DNA of 64,000 nt. It comes from CAYJBH01 sp964369965. Its GTDB lineage: Bacteria > Bacillota > Clostridia > Oscillospirales > Ruminococcaceae. Position numbers and translations under genes: made by a program. Of the stretch, positions 8,493 to 15,698 are shown piece after piece. How positions within the stretch are numbered: the first letter of the stretch is position 1; each line of letters begins with the position of its first letter. The stretch covers positions 57,902 through 121,901 of the forward strand of contig CAYJGF010000005.1 in assembly GCA_964369965.1 (NCBI GenBank), given 5' to 3'. A model generated the notes under the pieces. That model saw only the letters and a program-made list of their open reading frames with translations, made no database searches and was not told where the DNA came from.

Positions 8493-9632
8493 ATGAACTT
8501 AGAAAACATGAGAGAAAAACTCAATAATATTGACAACGACCTTGTAAAACTTTTTTGTGAGCGCATGAATATTGCAAAAGATATCGCTGTGTACAAATCG
8601 CAAAACGACCTGCCAATTTTTCACCGTGACAGGGAGCGCGAGATATTCGAGAGGATGACAAGCATGTCCGGTGAGGAGCTTGCAACCTACACAAAGGTGC
8701 TGTATGCAACACTCTTTGACCTGTCAAGGAGCTACCAATACTCCCATATCGAATACGGCAAAGACCTACTCGCACGGATCAATAATGCGGTGACAGGTAC
8801 TGAAAAATTGTTCCCGAAGCAGGCTGTTGTTGCCTGCCAAGGCGTGGAGGGCTCCTATTCACAACAGGCGTGTGACGTTTTATTCCCTCTGCCGTCTATT
8901 ATGTACATGGGCTCCTTTGAGGGTGTTTTTCGAGCGGTAGCGAGCGGTATGTGCCGCTATGGTATACTCCCTATCGAGAACAGCTCCTACGGCTCGGTGA
9001 CGGAGGTGTACGACCTGATGAAACGCAACAGTTTTCACATTGTGCGTTCGGTGAAGCTCAAGGTTGACCATGAGCTGTTGACCAAAAAAGGAACAAAAAT
9101 CAGCGATATAAAGGAGATTTTTTCTCACGAGCAGGCTTTGGGGCAGTGCAGTGAATTTTTAGACTCCCTCAAAGGGGTCAAGATAACCACCTGCGAGAAC
9201 ACCGCCGTCGCCGCAAAGATGGTGTCGGAGTCGAAACGTGACGATGTCGCGGCTATATCCTCCGGTCGTTGTGCAATGCTGTATGACCTGCACAGCGTTA
9301 AAACCGACATTCAAAACACACCGAATAACTACACCCGCTTTATCTGCATTTCAAGAGAGATGGAGATATACCCCGGTGCAAACAAGATAAGCCTCATGCT
9401 CTCGCTTTCGCACAACCCCGGCTCGCTCTATCGCGTGGTCGCACACTTTGCGGCGCTTGGGCTAAACCTCACAAAACTACAAAGTCGCCCCGTGCCCGGA
9501 TCGGATTTTGAATTTATGTTCTATTTTGATATTGACGCCGGTGTTGCCGACCCGGAGGTAGGCGCACTGCTCAGCGCATTGGAGCAATCCTGCGACCAGT
9601 TTGTATTTTTGGGGAATTATATCGAGCAGTGA
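8493..9632 (+). CDS. pheA: bifunctional chorismate mutase / prephenate dehydratase (P-protein)
   Basis: It makes prephenate from chorismate and then phenylpyruvate for phenylalanine. Residues 1-85 form an AroQ chorismate mutase (MREKLNNIDNDLVKLFCERM, then IAVYKS and HRDREREI). Residues about 106-285 form the dehydratase with ACQGVEGSYSQQAC, PIENSSYGSV and the catalytic TRFICIS motif. Residues about 295-379 form an ACT domain, with NPGSLYRVVAHFAALGLNL and the phenylalanine-binding QSRP segment. The 379 residues and domain order match E. coli-type P-proteins. It is the last gene of the aromatic operon. Confidence 0.96.
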   Translation: MNLENMREKLNNIDNDLVKLFCERMNIAKDIAVYKSQNDLPIFHRDREREIFERMTSMSGEELATYTKVLYATLFDLSRSYQYSHIEYGKDLLARINNAVTGTEKLFPKQAVVACQGVEGSYSQQACDVLFPLPSIMYMGSFEGVFRAVASGMCRYGILPIENSSYGSVTEVYDLMKRNSFHIVRSVKLKVDHELLTKKGTKISDIKEIFSHEQALGQCSEFLDSLKGVKITTCENTAVAAKMVSESKRDDVAAISSGRCAMLYDLHSVKTDIQNTPNNYTRFICISREMEIYPGANKISLMLSLSHNPGSLYRVVAHFAALGLNLTKLQSRPVPGSDFEFMFYFDIDAGVADPEVGALLSALEQSCDQFVFLGNYIEQ

Positions 9633-9674
9633 TTTGCCTATTTTTTATTCCTTTATTTTATTTTTATCTTATGA

Positions 9675-9680
9675 TATAAT
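9675..9680 (+). promoter_or_regulatory. candidate extended -10 promoter for the structured intergenic region
   Basis: TATAAT at 9675-9680 is preceded by TG one base before it (TGATATAAT), an extended -10 element. The -35 position is only T-rich (TTTATT). It lies 43 bases after the pheA stop and would start a transcript near 9687 running into the array of stem-loops. Confidence 0.4.
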
Positions 9681-9832
9681 GGGATTAATATGAGTTCTTT
9701 TTAAGTGTAAAGAAGCTGTCACTCAGGACAGCCCCTCATAGTGTCAAAAAAGGTGTATCCCAAAAAATAATTCACAAAAACTTCGTTTGAACAAAGCACA
9801 AACAAAATTTAAAAACAAACATAGCTTTAGCC

Positions 9833-9923
9833 AACGCAGTCAAACAAAATTTGTGTTTGAACAAAAACAAGTCCCGAGCAGGGGCTTATTTTTTGTGCGT
9901 TAAATTTTGTTTGCAACTGCGTT
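9833..9923 (+). repeat. extended nested hairpin
   Basis: AACGCAGT plus CAAACAAAATTT (9833-9852) pairs with AAATTTTGTTTG and ACTGCGTT (9902-9923), with a 2-base bulge at 9914-9915. Inside, ACAAAAA (9861-9867) pairs with TTTTTGT (9890-9896), and AAGTCCC (9869-9875) with GGGGCTT (9881-9887). The block CAAACAAAATTT also occurs directly repeated at 9799-9810, and TTTGAACAAA occurs at both 9787-9796 and 9857-9866. Confidence 0.7.
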
Positions 9924-10097
9924 CTATAATGCGGAAATCCGAGCATACGCTGGGGTTCGGGGCATATTCGAACTCGTCAAGAGTTCGAGAGCCCACGACA
10001 GTTTTTGTAACTTTTTGCTGTCAAAAAGTTAATAAACGCACCACTGCGGCGATGCATTAAGAAATATAAACACAAAGCGTAATTAATGCCTGCTGAA

Positions 10098-10145
10098 CAA
10101 CTTAAAAATAGCTTTACCAAGCTACAAAAAGCTATTTTTAAGTTG
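10098..10145. repeat. 18-bp perfect inverted repeat
   Basis: The arms 10098-10115 and 10128-10145 are perfect reverse complements (CAACTTAAAAATAGCTTT on the left) around a 12-base loop. No T-run follows, so it is unlikely to be a simple terminator. Confidence 0.8.
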
Positions 10146-10230
10146 TCAAAGTGCAAGGTTTTTTCCAATATTCAGACAAAAGCCTTGCACTTTGATTTTC
10201 GCCTAAAGCGAAAATTTAGCAGATAGCATC

Positions 10231-10322
10231 AATTAAAGCCGTAAAATTGGCACGTTTTGCCAGTTTTACAACAAACGCGTAGCGTTTGTGCTGAATAACT
10301 TGTTATTCAGTAGGCTTTAATT
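10231..10322 (+). other. cloverleaf-like four-way junction
   Basis: An outer 10-bp stem (AATTAAAGCC 10231-10240 with GGCTTTAATT 10313-10322) encloses three hairpins separated by 0-2 bases: 10241-10252/10258-10269 (12 bp, one G-U), 10271-10278/10282-10289 (8 bp) and 10291-10298/10303-10310 (8 bp). It lacks tRNA signature sequences. Confidence 0.7.
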
Positions 10323-10446
10323 ATAACAATAATAACCAAAAAACCGCAGTGCCGCGGAATGGTCAAGACCATTCCTACAACCTTCGCCATAAAGTCGCGA
10401 TAATGATTTTTTGTACAAAATGATGAAATGTGTTTTTTGACAGTCT

Positions 10447-10476
10447 AAAGGGGCTGTCACTCACGACAGCCCCCTT
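10447..10476 (-). terminator. terminator hairpin of the amt-PII gene
   Basis: A stem of about 10 bp (GGGGCTGTC with GACAGCCCC, loop ACTCAC) lies 11 bases beyond the amt stop and is followed on the minus strand by TTTAGACT, a weak T-run. The 21-base core (10453-10473) is repeated with one change at 9715-9735, after pheA. Confidence 0.6.
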
Positions 10477-10486
10477 AAATATTTAT

Positions 10487-12160
10487 CTACTCCTCATCCT
10501 GCAAGGCATCATAACCCTCTTCGCCGGTTCTTACCTTGACTACGTTTTCTACATCGTATACAAAGATTTTACCGTCGCCGACCTTGCCGGTATAAAGCGC
10601 CTTTTTGATGGTGCTTATCAGCAGGTCAAGCGGAGTTTTGCAGATTACAATTTCCACCTTAATTTTCGGTAGCAACTTTGTTTCAAGCGGGACACCACGG
10701 TATAGCTCTGTCGTGCCCTTTTGCATTCCGCAACCGAGTACCTCTGTGACGGTCATGCCGGTTATTCCAATGCCGTCCAGTGCTGTTTTTAGGATCTCAA
10801 ATCTTGATTGCTTTGTTATGACCACAACCTTTGTCATCTTTGCTCCGGGGTGGGTGAGTTCCTGTACCGGAACGGCACTTTCAAGCGGAGCCAACTCGGT
10901 GGTCTGTTCGCCTGTCTCGTGTTTGAAGTCCGCGCCGTAGATAACCGGCATAAAGTCGGCATAACTGCTGGCAAGACCGTGTTCTTCAATGTCAAGACCG
11001 GACATCTCTTCCGCCTTTGTGACACGCAGACCTACTGTATGCTTTAATACAAAGAAAACTATGCCCATTGTGATGGCAACCCATGCTATAACCGCAAGAA
11101 CGCCGAGGGTCTGTACTCCGAGATAGTTGAAACCACCACCGTATAAAAGACCGCCATCCAGTGCAAATACACCTACAAGAATTGTTCCGACTGCGCCGGA
11201 CATACCATGCACGCCGACCGCGCCGACCGGATCGTCAATCTTAAGAACTTTTTCTACAAATTCAACGCCGAATACAACCACAAATGCACTGATAACGCCG
11301 ATAAAGAATGCGCCGGTGGGCGAGACCACGTCACAGCCTGCGGTGATACCGACAAGACCTGCAAGTGCACCGTTGAGTGTCATGGATACGTCCGGCTTTT
11401 TGTATCTTATCCAGGTGATTACCATGACAACCGCCGCCGCTGCCGCCGCTGCGATATTGGTGGTCACAAAGATGTTTGCCGCTGTTTCGATAGAGCCGTC
11501 GGTCATGGAAACGGTAGAGCCACCGTTAAAACCAAACCAGCAGAACCAAAGTATAAACACGCCGAGTGCGCCGAGGGTCAAGCTGTGACCCGGGATAGCG
11601 TTGACCTTGCCGCTTTTTGTGTATTTGCCAATACGCGGACCGAGCACCTTTGCGCCGACCAGTGCCGCGACACCGCCGACCATATGGACCGCTGTAGAAC
11701 CTGCAAAGTCATGGAAGCCGAGCTGTGACAGCCAGCCGCCGCCCCATATCCAGTGACCGGATACCGGATAGACTATCGCGCTGATTATGACACTGTAAAT
11801 ACAGTAGGTCGAGAACTTAGTACGCTCTGCCATTGCGCCGGACACGATGGTCGCCGCGGTGGCACAGAAAACCGTCTGAAAGATGATAAACGCCGAGGAT
11901 GGGATGGTGGAGCTGTAATCCCCCTGTATAAAGAAGTCAAACCCTCCGAAAAACAGCCCGTCCCCTCCAAACATGATGCCAAAACCGAGTGCCCAGAACA
12001 TTATGGAGCCGAGCGAGAAGTCCATCATATTTTTCATGATGATATTGCCTGCATTTTTTGCCCTTGTGAAACCTGTTTCGACCATTGCAAAGCCGGCTTG
12101 CATAAAGAATACAAGCACCGCCCCGAGCAAGGTCCAGATGGTGTCTACTGCTGAAAACAT
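10487..12160 (-). CDS. amt: ammonium channel Amt fused to a C-terminal PII domain
   Basis: The 557-residue product starts at ATG 12160, 8 bases after AGGAGGAAAG; the frame is open further upstream but without a ribosome binding site. Residues 1-400 form the 11-helix Amt/Rh channel with GFAMVETGF and AKNAGNIIMKN, and both pore histidines (GSTAVHMVGG and VGVHGMSGAVG). After a linker of about 50 residues, residues about 447-557 form a GlnB/GlnK-type PII domain (MTKVVVITKQSRFEILKTAL, then KIKVEIVI, and GKVGDGKIFVYDV). PII normally plugs the channel as a separate trimer; here it is tethered. The T-loop reads LYRGVPLETKLLPK and lacks the tyrosine of RGAEY that is uridylylated in GlnK. It lies just downstream of glnN. 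Confidence 0.92.
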   Translation of the reverse strand: MFSAVDTIWTLLGAVLVFFMQAGFAMVETGFTRAKNAGNIIMKNMMDFSLGSIMFWALGFGIMFGGDGLFFGGFDFFIQGDYSSTIPSSAFIIFQTVFCATAATIVSGAMAERTKFSTYCIYSVIISAIVYPVSGHWIWGGGWLSQLGFHDFAGSTAVHMVGGVAALVGAKVLGPRIGKYTKSGKVNAIPGHSLTLGALGVFILWFCWFGFNGGSTVSMTDGSIETAANIFVTTNIAAAAAAAVVMVITWIRYKKPDVSMTLNGALAGLVGITAGCDVVSPTGAFFIGVISAFVVVFGVEFVEKVLKIDDPVGAVGVHGMSGAVGTILVGVFALDGGLLYGGGFNYLGVQTLGVLAVIAWVAITMGIVFFVLKHTVGLRVTKAEEMSGLDIEEHGLASSYADFMPVIYGADFKHETGEQTTELAPLESAVPVQELTHPGAKMTKVVVITKQSRFEILKTALDGIGITGMTVTEVLGCGMQKGTTELYRGVPLETKLLPKIKVEIVICKTPLDLLISTIKKALYTGKVGDGKIFVYDVENVVKVRTGEEGYDALQDEE

Positions 12161-12183
12161 AATCTTTCCTCCTATTGTAAAAA

Positions 12184-12224
12184 ATCGGCGTGCACCCTCG
12201 GTATAACCGAAGATACACGCCGTT
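12184..12224 (-). terminator. terminator / attenuator between glnN and amt
   Basis: On the minus strand CGGCGTG pairs with CACGCCG around an inner TCGG/CCGA stem and is followed by ATTTTTT. It sits after the glnN stop and about 10 bases before the amt ribosome binding site, so it can end glnN transcripts or attenuate read-through into amt. I see no AAAGGC-type hexaloop hairpin here. Confidence 0.7.
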
Positions 12225-12246
12225 GTGTATAATATAACTGTATAGG

Positions 12247-14334
12247 TTAGTCCACGCTGTAAAGTAGTTCGGAGTAGTAGGGGAAACACCAATGTTTCTG
12301 CGCTACCATAGTCTCCAGTTCGTCCACAATCATTCGTACCTCATTCATGGAGGTGTACACATGCTTGCGATAATATTTTGCGTGGTCGAGAGAATCCTCA
12401 ATGGATTTTGCGTCGAAAACCGAATCCTCCAGCGTCTCTGATTTGGATAGCAGATTTGCCGTGAGAGATGCAAGTTTATTGATTACCTTCTTTTCAACCT
12501 CGGCATTGATGCCGGCGACATTCTTCGCGTTAAGCAACTCCACCAGCTCCGATTGATATGCCAAAGATGAGGGCAGGATATTCTTTTTAATAAGATCGAG
12601 CATGGTGAGTGCCTCGATATTTATCGTCTTGCTGTATCCCTCAAGTAGGATTTCGTATCTTGAATGTGCCTCCGCCTTAGAGAATACCGATTGATTTTCA
12701 AACATCTTTATGTTTTTCTCATCAATGAAGGTCGGCAGTGCGTCGACGGTGGTTTTGAGGTTTAGCAGCCCTCTTTTTTCTGCCTCCACAACCCATTCGT
12801 CGGCATAGTTGTTGCCGTTAAAGATAATGCGGTCATGTGCCTTAATGGTGGATTTTATGAGTGCCGAGAGTGCCGTGTTAAAGTCTTTTTCGACCTCAAG
12901 TTTATCGGCAAACTCTTGCAAAACTTCCGCAACAGCAGAGTTGAGAATAATGTTTGCGCCGGCTATCGAGAATGTCGAGCCGAGCATCCTAAACTCAAAC
13001 TTGTTGCCGGTAAATGCAAACGGTGAAGTTCGGTTGCGGTCGGTGGTGTCCTTCATAAAGTGAGGGAGGGCGGTTGCACCGATCTCCATACGGGAGCGCT
13101 CGGTACCGGCATATACCTCACCGGATTTTATGGAGTCCAGCACCGCGGCAAGTTCGTCGCCGACAAACATTGATACGATGGCAGGCGGTGCCTCGTTAGC
13201 ACCCAGACGATGGTCGTTGCCTGCGTTTGCGACCGATACGCGAAGAAGGTCTTGATAATCATCAACCGCTTTAATGACCGCCGCCAAAAACAGTAAAAAT
13301 TGTGCATTTTCATGCGGAGTGTCGCCCGGTTCGAGTAGGTTTGCACCTTTATCGGTCGACATGGACCAGTTATTATGTTTTCCACTGCCGTTAACGCCGG
13401 CAAAAGGTTTTTCATGTAACAGACAAACAAGCCCGTGGCGGTTTGCAACAACCTTCATCATCTCCATGGTCAGTTGGTTGTGGTCGGTTGCGATATTGGT
13501 GGTCGCAAAGATGGGGGCAAGCTCATGTTGCGCCGGTGCAACCTCGTTATGTTTTGTTTTGGCGAGAATTCCGAGACCCCAAAGCTCCTGCTCCAAATCT
13601 TTCATGAATGCCGAGACTCTTGTCTTTAGACTGCCGAAGTAGTGATCATCCAGCTCCTGACCTTTGGGTGGTCTTGCACCGAACAGTGTCCTGCCACAGT
13701 TTATAAGGTCGGGGCGTTTTTCATAGAGCTTTTTATCTATAAGGAAATATTCCTGCTCCGGTCCGACAGTGGTGTTGACACGTTTCACCTCGGTGTTGCC
13801 GAAAAGGCGAAGTATACGAAGTGCCTGACGGTCAATAGCCTCCATTGAGCGAAGTAGTGGGGTTTTTTTATCCAACGACTCGCCGCTGTAGGAGCAAAAA
13901 GCGGTTGGGATGCAAAGGCTGTTATCCTTAATAAATGCATAGGATGTAGTGTCCCACACGGTGTATCCTCTCGCCTCGAAGGTGGCGCGCAGACCGCCGG
14001 AAGGGAAACTGGAGGCATCCGGTTCACCGCGGACAAGCTCCTTGCCGGAGAATTCCATTATAATGCCGTCATCGCCGTAAGGGGAGATAAAACTGTCATG
14101 TTTTTCCGCTGTTATACCGGTCATCGGTTGGAACCAGTGGGTGAAGTGGGTAGCACCGTTTTCTATCGCCCAATCTTTCATGGCGGTGGCGACAACGTTT
14201 GCAACGTCCAACTCAAGGTGTGTCCCCTCTTTTATTGTCTTTTTTAGCGCCTTGTAGACGTCCTTTGGCAATCTCTGACGCATGGTAGCATCGCCGAATA
14301 CCCTGCTACCGAATAGGTTTGGGATGGTTGACAA
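12247..14334 (-). CDS. glnN: glutamine synthetase type III
   Basis: It forms glutamine from glutamate, ammonium and ATP. The 695-residue size is that of the GSIII family, much larger than GSI. The start is TTG at 14334 (MSTIPNLFGSRVFGD), 8 bases after AAAGGAG; the longer open frame upstream runs through the promoter and leader. Family motifs include HFTHWFQPMTG, the GSIII-specific PSSFPSGGLRATFEARGYT-like segment (about 108-126), VGPEQEYFL, KHNEVAPAQHELAP, NGSGKHNNWS and NRTSPFAFTGNKFEFRMLGS. Its leader carries an ANTAR-type hairpin and terminator. A second, type I enzyme lies at 20892. Confidence 0.96.
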   Translation of the reverse strand: MSTIPNLFGSRVFGDATMRQRLPKDVYKALKKTIKEGTHLELDVANVVATAMKDWAIENGATHFTHWFQPMTGITAEKHDSFISPYGDDGIIMEFSGKELVRGEPDASSFPSGGLRATFEARGYTVWDTTSYAFIKDNSLCIPTAFCSYSGESLDKKTPLLRSMEAIDRQALRILRLFGNTEVKRVNTTVGPEQEYFLIDKKLYEKRPDLINCGRTLFGARPPKGQELDDHYFGSLKTRVSAFMKDLEQELWGLGILAKTKHNEVAPAQHELAPIFATTNIATDHNQLTMEMMKVVANRHGLVCLLHEKPFAGVNGSGKHNNWSMSTDKGANLLEPGDTPHENAQFLLFLAAVIKAVDDYQDLLRVSVANAGNDHRLGANEAPPAIVSMFVGDELAAVLDSIKSGEVYAGTERSRMEIGATALPHFMKDTTDRNRTSPFAFTGNKFEFRMLGSTFSIAGANIILNSAVAEVLQEFADKLEVEKDFNTALSALIKSTIKAHDRIIFNGNNYADEWVVEAEKRGLLNLKTTVDALPTFIDEKNIKMFENQSVFSKAEAHSRYEILLEGYSKTINIEALTMLDLIKKNILPSSLAYQSELVELLNAKNVAGINAEVEKKVINKLASLTANLLSKSETLEDSVFDAKSIEDSLDHAKYYRKHVYTSMNEVRMIVDELETMVAQKHWCFPYYSELLYSVD

Positions 14335-14351
14335 TTCTTTATCTCCTTTCA

Positions 14352-14395
14352 AAATAAAAAGACGCCGTGAGCCATAACTCACAGCGCCTTTGCTG
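14352..14395 (-). promoter_or_regulatory. ANTAR-type antiterminator hairpin and overlapping terminator in the glnN leader
   Basis: Reading the minus strand, a small hairpin ACAGC-AAAGGC-GCTGT has a six-base loop with A at position 1 and G at position 4, the signature recognised by ANTAR proteins. Its 3' half overlaps an 11-bp terminator stem (GGCGCTGTGAG with CTCACGGCGTC) followed by TTTTTATTTT, just before the AAAGGAG of glnN. The two structures exclude each other. A clear second A1/G4 hexaloop is not seen. Confidence 0.65.
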
Positions 14396-14407
14396 TCTAT
14401 GTTTCGT

Positions 14408-14436
14408 ATTCTACCACACCTTTGACGGCTTGTCAA
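14408..14436 (-). promoter_or_regulatory. promoter of glnN
   Basis: Minus-strand TTGACA (14431-14436), a 17-base spacer and TAGAAT (14408-14413). The transcript would begin about 10 bases before the AAAGGC hairpin. Confidence 0.8.
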
Positions 14437-14470
14437 GTCCTTTTTTAAAAGATTTTTTATTTTTTTGGGG

Positions 14471-14499
14471 TTGACAAAAATGTTCGGCTGATGTATACT
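14471..14499 (+). promoter_or_regulatory. promoter of the glt (glutamate synthase) operon
   Basis: TTGACA (14471-14476), a 17-base spacer and TATACT (14494-14499), arranged back to back with the glnN promoter. Confidence 0.85.
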
Positions 14500-14512
14500 A
14501 TTTAATATAAGA

Positions 14513-14568
14513 GAACAAAGGCGTTCGTCAATCAGATACTATAGGTGTCGGTTGGTGGACTTTTTTTT
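14513..14568 (+). promoter_or_regulatory. ANTAR-type hairpin and terminator in the glt operon leader
   Basis: GAAC-AAAGGC-GTTC (14513-14526) is a hairpin with the same six-base loop as in the glnN leader. It is followed at once by a bulged terminator stem (14527-14560, ending TGGTGGAC) and eight Ts (14561-14568). The first gene starts at 14601. This fits conditional transcription termination controlled by an RNA-binding ANTAR protein such as the one at 22259. Confidence 0.65.
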
Positions 14569-14600
14569 ATTTGAATTTTCGGGAAAGGATAGATTGAAAC

Positions 14601-15698
14601 ATGTATAGAGAAGGCGAGGTCAGAATACCGTCCGGCTGTGCGATATCCGGTATATTTGACAAAAGCGGAAAAAGGATGAACGGGGAGGATATAATCAAGT
14701 CCATCTCGGTCATGCATGACCGCTCAAACGGTCTTGGCGGTGGATTTGCGGCATATGGCATATACCCTGAATATAAAGAATGTTTTGCATTCCATGTATT
14801 TTATGATAGTATCTCAGCAAAAAAAGAGTGTGAAGAATTTCTTGAATCACATTTTGAAATAGTCAACCTTTCCAAAATACCGACACGAAAGACAAAAGAG
14901 ATTACCGACGAGCCACTCATATGGCGTTATTTTGTATTCCCACTACCTATAAAACTCACCGACAGCCAGCTGGACGAGCGTGAATTTGTTGCAAAATGTG
15001 TCTTTAAAGTCAACGTTACCATCGAGGGGGCATATGTCTTTTCCAGCGGTAAGAATATGGGCGTATTCAAGGCGGTGGGCTTCCCCGAAGATGTGGGTCG
15101 CTTTTATCGCTTAGAGGAATATGAGGGGTATTGTTTCACCGCGCACGGTCGCTATCCGACCAACACCCCCGGCTGGTGGGGCGGCGCTCACCCGTTTGCA
15201 CTTTTGGACTATTCCGTTGTGCATAACGGCGAAATTTCCTCCTATGATGCAAACCGCCGTTCTATAGAGATGTACGGCTACAAATGCACATTACAGACCG
15301 ACACCGAGGCGATAACCTACATTGTCGACTACCTCAACCGCAAAAAAGGTCTCTCCTTTAAAGAGATAGCATCGGTCGTCGCCGCACCGTTTTGGCAGAC
15401 AATAGACAGCATGCCGGAAAAAGAACGTGCGGTCGGTGAATATCTGCGAAACGTCTTTTCTTCCATGCTTATAACCGGTCCTTTTTCAATTATGGTAGGA
15501 TATGACGGTGGTCTGATGGCACTCAACGATCGTTTAAAACTGCGCAGCATGGTGGTCGGCGAAAAGGGTGATAAGGTCTATATCTCCAGCGAGGAGGCGG
15601 CAATCAGGATTATACAAAACGACCTCGATAGGGTGTGGGCACCCAAGGGCGGTGAGCCGGTCATAGTAGAACTAAATAAAACGGAGGCACAGGTCTGA
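14601..15698 (+). CDS. glutamate synthase, glutamine amidotransferase domain (split GOGAT domain 1)
   Basis: This is a class II glutaminase that releases ammonia from glutamine for glutamate synthesis. The presumed nucleophile is Cys13 in PSGCAISGIF, so a 12-residue propeptide must be removed to expose it, as in GltB-type Ntn hydrolases. Supporting motifs are HGRYPTNT (about 181-188), FALLDYSVVHNGEISSY (about 198-214) and TDTEAITYIVDYL (about 233-245). At 365 residues it covers only the amidotransferase part of bacterial GltB. It is the first gene behind the ANTAR-type leader and overlaps the next gene by one base. Confidence 0.88.
   Translation: MYREGEVRIPSGCAISGIFDKSGKRMNGEDIIKSISVMHDRSNGLGGGFAAYGIYPEYKECFAFHVFYDSISAKKECEEFLESHFEIVNLSKIPTRKTKEITDEPLIWRYFVFPLPIKLTDSQLDEREFVAKCVFKVNVTIEGAYVFSSGKNMGVFKAVGFPEDVGRFYRLEEYEGYCFTAHGRYPTNTPGWWGGAHPFALLDYSVVHNGEISSYDANRRSIEMYGYKCTLQTDTEAITYIVDYLNRKKGLSFKEIASVVAAPFWQTIDSMPEKERAVGEYLRNVFSSMLITGPFSIMVGYDGGLMALNDRLKLRSMVVGEKGDKVYISSEEAAIRIIQNDLDRVWAPKGGEPVIVELNKTEAQV

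Larger units (their letters stand above)
9687..10476 (+). ncRNA. candidate large structured RNA (dense stem-loop region)
   Basis: This 854-bp gap (9633-10486) holds no credible gene. It contains at least eleven near-perfect stem-loops. Stems are at 9715-9720/9727-9732, 9833-9852/9902-9923 (20 bp with a 2-base bulge, two more stems nested inside), 9968-9975/9981-9988, 10009-10017/10022-10030, 10054-10060/10083-10089, 10098-10115/10128-10145 (18 bp perfect), 10148-10158/10183-10193 and 10195-10202/10208-10215. A four-way junction spans 10231-10322, and 10356-10363/10368-10375 closes the series. CACTGCGG (10042-10049) can also pair long-range with CCGCAGTG (10344-10351). The two non-Watson-Crick pairs inside stems (9872-9884 and 10247-10263) are both T-G on the plus strand, i.e. 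G-U in plus-strand RNA but A-C on the other strand. Function is unknown; a decayed or hairpin-rich repeat cluster is the alternative. Confidence 0.45.

Noticed and set aside
9851..10060. 69-codon open frame inside the stem-loop region
   Set aside because: It starts within a long hairpin, has no ribosome binding site, shows no recognisable protein pattern and is fully explained by the paired structure.
9833..10145. Integron attC sites
   Set aside because: The inverted repeats lack the paired GTTRRRY/RYYYAAC core sites and no integrase or gene cassettes are present.
11127..11728. Plus-strand open frames of 150-170 codons opposite amt
   Set aside because: They are mirror frames of the strongly conserved Amt coding sequence, with no start signals of their own.
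14335..14436. Extension of glnN to an upstream ATG
   Set aside because: This stretch contains the promoter, the hexaloop hairpin, the terminator and the ribosome binding site, so it is leader and not coding.
14340..14440. Glutamine riboswitch or T-box in the glnN leader
   Set aside because: The leader after the promoter is only about 70 bases and lacks the conserved cores of either class; the A1/G4 hexaloop fits ANTAR binding better.
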